Assembly (NCBI RefSeq): GCF_004379255.2
Contig: NC_056032.1
Coordinates: 33,651,024 to 33,715,023, forward strand
DNA length: 64,000 nt
Source: Salvia splendens
Taxonomy: Eukaryota > Streptophyta > Magnoliopsida > Lamiales > Lamiaceae
Reading direction: 5' to 3'
Under the pieces are notes generated by a model, which saw only the letters and a list, made by a program, of their open reading frames with translations, did not search any database and was not told the DNA's origin. The position numbers and the translations under genes were made by a program. Shown in pieces: positions 56,174 to 64,000 of this stretch (the stretch's first letter is position 1; each line of letters begins with the position of its first letter).

Positions 56174-56644
56174 AAATATTGGTCAAAAATATTTCTTTAC
56201 AGTACACTACAATATATACTATCATAACAACCTATCAAATATGGGTAAAAAATTAGATATACTACAACATATAATACCATAACAATTGGTCAAAATATTT
56301 CTATTAATTACAATACAATTTATAATACTATAACAATCCATCAAATAATTATTTAAATTACACTACAATATATACTATCATAATAATCCATCAAATATTG
56401 GTAGACTAATGTTTGGAAGAATGAGTTAAAAATTAGATATACTAACCGATTGCGAGTACTAATATTTGGAAGAAATGAGCGAAAATAGAAATCTACACGC
56501 TTCAATCCACCACCGGGTTAACCCGACCAAGGCAAGCGTTTTCGCGTTTTTCAGCTTTGGGAAGGTTTTTCGCGTTTTGGGGAGGGAGGAAATGTGATTA
56601 GGGTCTGCGATTTTGGGGGAGATCTGAGATATATGGTTCAACCG

Positions 56645-56957
56645 AAAAACGCCGATCAGGTTGGCGTTTTTTACGTTAAACACGCCAATGACCTTGGCGT
56701 TTTATTTAGTAAAGACGCCATCAAGATTGGCGTGTTCAAATTTAAGTATTTTGGTTAAAAATACGAGCAAGATACGGTGGCATTGTAAAACGCCAACTAT
56801 GTTGGCGTTTTTGCGTATAGACACGCCAATCTCACTGGCGTTTTTACTTATAAACACGCCAACTTCATCGGCGTTTTTCCCATAAATGGAATTGATAACA
56901 AAATGGGTACATTTGCGTTATTTTAAAGGCAAAATCGCCTATAAACGCGTTTTTCTC
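56645..56957. repeat. MULE right terminal inverted repeat
   Basis: The complement of the left TIR, beginning (minus direction) GAGAAAAACGCGTTTATAGG. The transposase leader starts just inside it; a donor-like CGGTTAGTAT at about 56440-56452 (minus) resembles the one in the PMD leader near 49536. Confidence 0.88.
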
Positions 56958-56966
56958 GGTTTTCAG
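56958..56966. repeat. MULE target-site duplication, right
   Basis: GGTTTTCAG, identical to 49011-49019. Confidence 0.9.
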
Positions 56967-57986
56967 TCACTTTTTTTCTTATTGTTAAAACTCGCACAAG
57001 AGATGGGTAAAGTAATAGATAAGTCATTTTAAATATTGATTGCAGTAATCTTGACATAGCTATGACTAATTTCTAAAATTTATATCATTACTATTATGAT
57101 CAGCGTTTACAAACAATAACAATATGATCTCGAAATTAATTAATTAATTAAAGCACATTAATAAACTTAAGCGGTGGCATATGATTGGGTGATGCACTAC
57201 GTATATGAACGAATAATTGCAAATGATGAAATACAACCTAATTTTGGTGGATGTGTACAGTGTGCGCCACTTCCTAACGTGATATTCTACGCCGTTGCAC
57301 TCTGCTGTTTTACAGCTTCACCTTGTCCCTCGACTTTCAGCGAATCAGATTCCACCATTTCCATTCTTCTCCACTCCCTGCCCCTCTCATTTTCACCCAA
57401 ATCTGTCGTTCTGATTTATGCATACGATCTAATTGCGCCGATCAATACCATCTCTCCGTTAAACAAGACTACTTTTCGCGTTAATCAGCGGCGGATTCTT
57501 TTTCTTTAGGTAATGGCGCGTCGTGTTTCTGACTTTATACTTATCGGCTATTTTGAGTGTTCTTTTGCATATCTGTTATATAATCTGTTCAATACGTCAT
57601 TTCAGGTGTTTGATTTGGAAGAACTTTGAGAAGTGTTGATGTTTCTAACACACGACTGATGGTGTTGGTTATTTGGTAGGAATCGGAACGTTTGCTCAAC
57701 TGAAGGATTCGAGGTTTGTCGTTTGGGATTTTAGTGCTTATAGATTGCCGGAGATTTCTAAAGCACTATAAAATTACGATTCAGTGCGTTTAGGTTTGGC
57801 ATCTCCTTTCTGGATTTGACCGGCTGTGAGGATTTCGATTTGTGCCTGTGAAATCAGATACTGTGTTTGGAGTATCTTAGTAGCCATTTTCTGGAATTGG
57901 ATTATTCACACTGGTGTTTCGATTGAATTTGGTGAACTGTAGCATTTTTCAGGCCCTCCGTTTTGCAGTAATTTGATAGATTGGAT
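56967..57986 (+). other. Promoter and leader of the F-box gene
   Basis: A pyrimidine-rich leader at about 57310-57510 ends at a donor-like TTTAG|GTAATG (57508). An acceptor (catttttcag) lies at about 57952, 35 bp before the ATG, so a 5'-UTR intron is likely. No other gene is seen. Confidence 0.45.
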
Positions 57987-59246
57987 ATGGAGTCTCTTCC
58001 AGTTGAGGTTGTTGGAAACATTCTATCACGTCTTGGAGCTGCTCGTGATGTTGTGATTGCATCGGCAACTTGCCGGAAATGGCATGAGGCTTGGAGGAAT
58101 CATCTCCACACTCTTACATTTAATTCCAACGATTGGCCTTTGTATCATGAATATTCCACCAGTAGACTGGAAATAATTATCACTCAAACCATATTCCAGA
58201 CCAAAGGACTGCAGTGCCTTTCAATAATAATGGATGATGTAGATGAGTTCTCTGCCGCCCCAGTTATTGCTTGGCTCATGTACACTCGTGAAACCCTGCG
58301 TCAGCTACATTATAATGTGAGAACACAACCTAACATCAACATGCTCGAGAAGTGTGGTCGACAGAAGCTTGAAGTATTGGCTTTAGCCCACAATACAATT
58401 ACTGGAGTCGAGCCTAGTTATCAAAAATTCCCCAGCTTGAAATCTCTTTCCTTGAGTTATGTCAGCATATCAGCCTTGGACCTGAGTCTCCTGCTTAATG
58501 CATGTCCAAAAATTGAATACTTGATCTTAATCAGTCTAGATATTGTCATGTCGGATCCCCAAGCCACGATGGATTTGAGTAGCCACTCATTAAAGGATGT
58601 TTATGTTGAGGCAATCAGTTTGGATAAGTTTATATTGGAGGCTGATAGCTTAGAAAAGTTGCACTTGAAAGATTGTACACTTGAAGTTTTTGAGCTTGTT
58701 GGTAAAGGGATGTTGAGATTTCTAAAGATCGATGATGTTAGTGTCATCCATCTTGATATTGGCGAGAGTGCCGAAAATCTGGAGATTGTTGATGTGAGCA
58801 ATTTCACGATCATGTGGGCGAAGTTCCTCCATATGATCTCAAGATCATCTAAGTTGAAAAAGCTTCGGTTATGGGGTGTTGTATTTGATGATGAGGAAGA
58901 GTTTGTGGATGTGGAAACCATCTCTTCATGCTTTCCCTTATTGAGTCATCTGTCCCTGAATTATGATCTAAGAGAGGCAGCTCTTCAGTATGGCTTACAA
59001 GGTTCTTTTGTTTTGGACAATGTGATTGTCTTGGAACTTGGGTGGACAGTAATTAATGACCTGTTCTCGGCATGGGTTTCAGGACTTCTGGGAAGATGCC
59101 CTCATCTTAAGAAGTTGGTTATACACGGCGTCGTGTCTGAGACCAAAACTCACGAAGAATGCCACACATTGGCCAACTTCACTTCAGCTATTGTGAGACT
59201 CATGAGGAAGTACCTGCATGTGGAGGTTCAGTTTGAATATGAATAG
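57987..59246 (+). CDS. F-box/LRR protein, At1g67190-like
   Basis: A 419-residue intron-free coding frame starting MESLPVEVVGNILSRLGAAR. The F-box (residues 1-45: LPVEVVGNILSRL, ATCRKWHEAW) binds SKP1 in SCF ubiquitin ligases. The rest is a run of degenerate leucine-rich repeats (LKSLSLSYVSIS, LEKLHLKDCTLE, LKKLRLWGVVF, LSHLSLNYDL, LKKLVIHGV) expected to hold the substrate. Length and start agree with Arabidopsis At1g67190 (419 residues as I recall), whose substrate I do not know. No damage is seen. The MULE ends 1 kb upstream, so its TIR lies close to this promoter. Confidence 0.88.
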   Translation: MESLPVEVVGNILSRLGAARDVVIASATCRKWHEAWRNHLHTLTFNSNDWPLYHEYSTSRLEIIITQTIFQTKGLQCLSIIMDDVDEFSAAPVIAWLMYTRETLRQLHYNVRTQPNINMLEKCGRQKLEVLALAHNTITGVEPSYQKFPSLKSLSLSYVSISALDLSLLLNACPKIEYLILISLDIVMSDPQATMDLSSHSLKDVYVEAISLDKFILEADSLEKLHLKDCTLEVFELVGKGMLRFLKIDDVSVIHLDIGESAENLEIVDVSNFTIMWAKFLHMISRSSKLKKLRLWGVVFDDEEEFVDVETISSCFPLLSHLSLNYDLREAALQYGLQGSFVLDNVIVLELGWTVINDLFSAWVSGLLGRCPHLKKLVIHGVVSETKTHEECHTLANFTSAIVRLMRKYLHVEVQFEYE

Positions 59247-60509
59247 AGATATTTTACTCTATCCGAGCTTATCTGTTATGGGCTACAGAAGCAGGCAAAG
59301 ATCCTCATTGCAGATTCTTCATTTACTCTGATCTGGTCTTTCCCATATAATTTTTTGACTGAGAACAGTTGTATTTGATTGATATTTTTCTGGACAAGAT
59401 CAGGTTATGTTTGCTTTTAATGATGTTTCTTCGCATCATTATTCTTAACCAAAGAATGATCTGTTTCTACATTCATGAAGAAGTTTCACATACTATGCGT
59501 GTTTGCTTATTTATCCAGTTTGTTGTATGCATGTATATGTATATGTATATGTATGCATCAGTGCAGGGGAAAGTTTCCTTCATTCTGTTTCAGTTACGCA
59601 CAATTTGAGCCCTTTTACTTTGTGAGGGTCTAATCAGTAATACATGCTGTGTTTATATATGGAGCCATTTTATACGCACTATCCAGAAACTTTAACTAGC
59701 CAGATTTCATCTTTACAGCTAGAGTAATATGGGTCTTTCCAATGTGAATAGCAATGCAGATATAAAGCTCCAACTTTCACATTCTTATCTTCAATAATAA
59801 ACCAGGATGTTAAGAGAGCATTTTAAGGGGTCAAATTAGTATATTTTGCAACTCAGTGAGCCTTTTGTGAAACTATGCTAAAATGCAGGTATTTTGTACT
59901 GGGAAATATTAATGATATGACTGTAAGATTTCTTTCTTAACTTACTTTTAAGTGGTGAAATCCCAAAAGTTTCCAATTGTTAAACCGGAAAGAAAGAGGA
60001 CATTTGAAAGGAAATTTAGTGAAGGTTTCAGTGCCAGCACTATATCATATTTTCTGTATGCAGTTTTGTTCATCTATTAAATCTATCTATTCACCTTCCT
60101 CATTGTATTGTCATATTTTTGGTTTGGTGTCAACTTTTCGGCTGTAGCCAGAATCATGCTGACATAGCATGATATTTTATCATATACATCTACTTAATCA
60201 ATTCTCTGAATTGCAAGTATCAGAGCCTATAATTCCTGAATGAGATTTATAAAATGAAACGAGATATAAATGTCAGTGCTTTTACATGGAGAGTAGTATT
60301 GACAGAGTAGTATACATTTGATATGTCAAAGAGGATGAGACTTGTCGATTTATTAATCTGTAAGAAACTCAAGAAACAGAGGCGCTGTACTTGCACGTAC
60401 AGTTGAAGTACTAGGGTTACTCATGTTATGCTAGTTATAAATATACACAGCATATATGCAAGTGATTGCCTAATGCCTGTGTGCGTAGTAGTGTCTTCTG
60501 AGAGATTTC
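59247..60509. other. 3' flank of F-box gene, no gene seen
   Basis: The likely 3' UTR is in the first 250 bp. A short (TATATG)n run lies near 59533-59551. No recognisable element or conserved frame. Confidence 0.5.
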
Positions 60510-61804
60510 ATGAAGCTTCAATGGTTGAATGCGGGAAAATACTCTTTCAATCTGGGAGAAACAGAATTCAAGGTAATTGGCCACCTCGTAGATGATTCAA
60601 ACAAGTTAATATCTAGTTTTGACAGGGCTTCAATGGACTTATCCTTGGTGGGTTGTCTGCAGAAATGTTTAATATGGAGATATATGCCTGATGTAGAAGA
60701 ATGGACCTCAGAAGCTTTCCAGCTTAGTGAATCTCCATGGGAAGCTATGGCGGGCTATGCCAAACATCTATTTTCTTCATGTTTTTATGAAGTAAATAGT
60801 CCGTTGATTCAACCCGACTATTCAAGACACTCTATTCACCCATTCAGAAGTCCGTGACAACGGTTTGAGCATGAAAGAGATCCAAAAAGTTCTGAACGTT
60901 AAGGGTATGCAACTTTACTCTTAGATACAGAGATCATATTTTTTCTACATTTTTTTACCCTTTATTGCATATTCGATTCACTAAAAACCATCAATATCCT
61001 ATCCAGAAGAGAAAAATTGGAAGTTATTATGATGTGCTTGAAGCATTTGGGCGAGAAAGGTTTGCTTTTCTTGCCCATTGGTTATCCTAAAACATAGTAT
61101 TTCCTTTGAAGCTGCTCCTCTGCGGGTTTTGAGTTTCATTATCATCTGACAGTGGAAGGGCATCTTTCTTGATTTTGAGTTGCATCTCAAATTCAGGTCA
61201 AAACTTACAATTCAGTTGACGTGGTTGATTCTCTATATCGATCCAAATATTTCTTGACCAGTATAGATGATCGTGTAGCTCATCATCTCAAATCGCATAG
61301 AATAACCAAGGACAGCGAGCCTTCACCTCATAATTTTGACAATCAAAGGGGGAATTGGCCGCCTCAGAGGATAAGATCAACACAAATGACATTGAAGGAC
61401 ACAGAGTCGCAATTTTAAATTGTCCCATAGAAGTCACAGATCATTCTTTCTGAAGTTACTTCAACCAAAGTGACTAGAGTAGAAAATCTTGAATACTGTA
61501 GTACTCATACAAATAGGATATGTACTATAAACGAGCTTATATGCAACAGGCTTCTTTGCCGTGTTCTTGGTATTGTTGTGCTACATCCAGAGATATTAGA
61601 GGTCTGCTATCTATTTATATTCAATCTTATATTTATCACCTCATATGTTGCATTGTTAGTAAGTTCTTGTAATCAATATCAACTAGCTTCAAGTCTTAAG
61701 ATTTATTTTCCTGTTACCTTGAAAAGTAATTAGAGACGCTGTTGCTAATATCGTCTTTATGTACAGGATGAAATCATAAATCGGATGCAGTGTCTAAATC
61801 CTCA
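60510..61804 (+). pseudogene. Decayed C-terminal fragment resembling TFIIIC B-block binding subunit
   Basis: Exon-like pieces in order: 60510-60900 (WRYMPDVEEWTSEAFQLS, PWEAMAGYAKHLFSSC), with a 1-bp frameshift near 60840 before SEVRDNGLSMKEIQKVL; about 61007-61061 (SYYDVLEAFGRE); 61199 onward (VKTYNSVDVVDSLYRSKYFL) with a stop at 61416-61418; then ELICNRLLCRVLGIVVLHPE and, after a tatgtacag acceptor, DEIINRMQCLNPQ ending at about 61804. The AFGR...VDSLYRSKYFL and VLGxVxxHPxxxExExIxRM-LNPQ order matches my memory of the plant TFIIIC B-block subunit C-terminus, which helps RNA polymerase III recognise tRNA genes. Frameshift, stop and phase mismatch indicate a dead fragment. The identification is from memory and should be treated as tentative. 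Confidence 0.55.
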
Positions 61805-62034
61805 GGTTTGCAACTTTCTTGTCTCTAAGCAAAAGATGAAAGCTCATTACAGCAGGACATAGATATAAGAGTGCTATGGTTTAATGCTTTCAACTATTCT
61901 TTCTTGTTCTCAACTTTGGTATCTACAAAATACAGTTTTTATCTGAAACCCTTTATTTCACTTCACATCACTAGATTGTTTTGGTTGGGGTTAAAGGGCT
62001 TTCGATAAATTCTAACTCAAGATATTGGTTTTTC

Positions 62035-62435
62035 CAATCACCAATATGGATCATCAAGATACTTGAGACTCATAAACCGCCCTTCCTATGGAATGTAGCT
62101 GGCTGTAACTATTGTCGACTTCTTTACTTCGCTTAGTTTCGCCATCGTTTGTTGCTAATCTTATATATTAATCCCTTCAATCACCAATAGTCTAAGACTA
62201 CTAAACTGCCTTCCTATATTATGTAGCTCCCTGTAATTATTGTCAGACTTCCTTAATTTGCTTCATCCCCATATTTGTTGTGAATCGGATAGCCTTCAAT
62301 CACCAAGAGTCTTAGATCAACATACTTTAGATCCCTAAACTGCCTTCCTAGTTCCTATACTAGGTAGCTTGCTGTTATTATCGTCAGACATAATTTGCCC
62401 ATTTCTCCATAATTCGTTGCTAATCTCTGCATAAC
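62035..62435. repeat. Three imperfect tandem repeats of 120-143 bp
   Basis: Units begin with caatcacca at 62035, 62178 and 62297. They share aaactgccttcctat, gtagct..ctgta and attattgtcagact blocks. No coding content. Confidence 0.75.
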
Positions 62436-63320
62436 AGAGCTGCAGGCAGCTGCTACAGATGATGATTCTAGATAAGCACATAACTACCTGAAAAATGCAG
62501 CAGATGACATCTTCTCATCCTCCCTCCATTCTGGCAAATCTTCTTGGTGATAGATGCAAAAAATCTAAGTTGATATGTGAGTTCATTTCTTTGCAAATCC
62601 CTCTACCACGACCTTGTAGAGCTGCCAGGGCAAGCGGCATGTGAACGGGGATGAAGGTCGAAACAATGGATGTCGAACCCTCTCCTTGTATATCTAGGAT
62701 TTAGGAATATCTTGAACACTCTTCTTGTATGGTTAGAACCTGAAAATGTCAAAACTATAAATATATCTTCCCTATATACACGTAAAAGTTCAATCAAATG
62801 ATAAACACTGGCTTTTAAAAATTTCAGTTAAATTCGATCCAGTTTAATCATGAATCCCATTAACTGCTCACTTTCTTACTTCCGAGTTCCGACAAAAAAC
62901 ATTGATACTTCACCCAAACTATTTTCGAAAATTTGTATTCAAATAATTTCTAACTTGAGATGAAATAGTTAAATCTTACCATAAATCTATGCAGTCACTG
63001 CCAGCCACAATGTAGCTATCCATAAAATGACATTTAAGTAAATGTCTAACAAGACTAATAGTAATATTTTAATCATCTCATTTAAGAGTTAAAGATTAAT
63101 TAATAAAAATTGTATATACAAAATGACCTTAAATTTTAAACCGGTTTTTATTTAAACTGGTTTTCTCATTAACTATTATCCCTTTACTTAATTGCCCTTT
63201 TGCTATATTTGGAAAGTTAAATCAATATCAAATTACATTGATTATATATGGAAATGGAGTATGAAAATATTAAATACGGTCACTTCAAAAAAAAGTGCCA
63301 TTTTTTTTAGAGAAATAGCA
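62436..63320. other. Intergenic, no gene seen
   Basis: AT-rich towards the right. No recognisable element. Confidence 0.5.
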
Positions 63321-64000
63321 TAAATTGAGATTACACTAAGAAATTGGATGATAACACTATTATTTGCCTAAAGCAATAAGAAATACCATTTCGTTGGATG
63401 ACAAAAAAATTAAGAATATATTAATAGAATAATTAAATGAAAAATACTATTATTATTTTGTTGGATGATAACATTAAGAAATTAAGTATATATATCATTT
63501 TTATACCTTAAATTTTTATGAATTATTTGATAATAAATTAATTGAATGTAAAATACTATTATTACTTTTTTGGATGATAACACTAATAAATTAAGTAAAT
63601 ATATATGCAGATAATCGTTTTTATTACTTAGAATTATAAAAATAATTTAATAATAAAATAATTAGATATGAATGAATATGATTATTTCGGTTGATGGTAC
63701 AATAAGAAATTAAGTATATATACACATGTAGCAATATTTGTATTTATTTAAAAATAAAATAATTGGATGTGAATGTCTATGATTAAATTGTTGGACAATG
63801 ACACTAAAGAAACTAAGTATATATGCATGTAGTCACTTTATAACTTATAATTATAAGAATTTAAATTATTAATATTTTATTGGATGATAAAACTAAGAAA
63901 TTAAGTATATAATCATGTAGTCATTTATAACTTGGAATTTTTAGAATAATTTATAATAAAATAATTAGATGTAAATGACTATGATAATTTTGTTTGATGG
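63320..64000. repeat. AT-rich tandem array, open at the window edge
   Basis: A motif ttggatgataacactaagaa followed by attaagtatatat recurs at 63462, 63571, 63691, 63791, 63881 and about 63994, with units of roughly 90-120 bp and much divergence. It continues past the right edge. Confidence 0.75.

Larger units (their letters stand above)
49020..56957. mobile_element. Mutator-like element (MULE) with transposase and plant-mobile-domain gene
   Basis: 7,938 bp flanked by an exact 9-bp duplication, GGTTTTCAG (49011-49019 and 56958-56966), the length expected for Mutator. The inverted ends are about 310 bp and over 90 percent alike by eye. Two genes read inward from the two ends and converge: the PMD gene on plus and the transposase on minus. 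Between them is a micro-palindrome array. The layout copies maize MuDR (mudrA and mudrB convergent, each transcribed from its TIR), with the PMD gene in the mudrB place. The transposase frame covers all catalytic domains, so the element may be autonomous or recently so. Confidence 0.93.

Overview
This is nuclear DNA from a flowering plant, very probably the mint order (Lamiales; a Salvia-like Lamiaceae species is my best guess). Genes carry plant GT-AG introns and chloroplast transit peptides. There are three seed 2S albumins of the sesame Ses i 2 type, and the intergenic space is AT-rich and full of plant transposons.

Host genes, left to right: a histidine-biosynthesis gene (HISN3, 5674-8006, minus, 8 exons); an At5g03900-like chloroplast membrane protein (17372-22089, plus, 13 exons); three 2S albumin paralogues on the plus strand (27418, 35954, 41189); a glucosamine-6-phosphate N-acetyltransferase (36571-37056, minus) between the second and third albumin; a small Myb/SANT-like gene (44479-45027, minus); an F-box/LRR gene (57987-59246, plus); and a decayed fragment resembling the C-terminus of the TFIIIC B-block binding subunit (60510-61804, plus).

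Most of the rest is mobile DNA. I could bound many elements from target-site duplications (TSDs): PIF/Harbinger elements at <1-1186, 1674-2508, 15103-17116, 28751-30439, 38297-40301 and 43282-43893 (TTA/TAA sites, clean in some cases and imperfect in others; one carries a broken transposase, four carry or retain pieces of the Myb-like accessory gene); a young but defective Copia LTR retrotransposon (8932-13347, TSD TTATT); a TRIM (13550-14040); a small hAT element (3289-3675, TSD ATTGTATA); two related non-autonomous Helitrons (23111-26238 and 31772-35212), the first carrying a truncated ribosomal protein L12 gene and the second sitting inside a MITE; and more than a dozen Stowaway-like MITEs at TA sites.

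The most striking object is a 7.9-kb Mutator-like element (MULE, 49020-56957) with 9-bp TSDs (GGTTTTCAG) and about 310-bp inverted repeats. It carries two convergent genes: a 938-codon MuDR-type transposase and a plant-mobile-domain (PMD) gene in the position that mudrB occupies in maize MuDR. Both genes end in a homologous C-terminal tail, so the centre of the element is an inverted duplication around an array of CGCCA/TGGCG micro-palindromes. The right end of the window is an AT-rich tandem repeat that runs off the edge.
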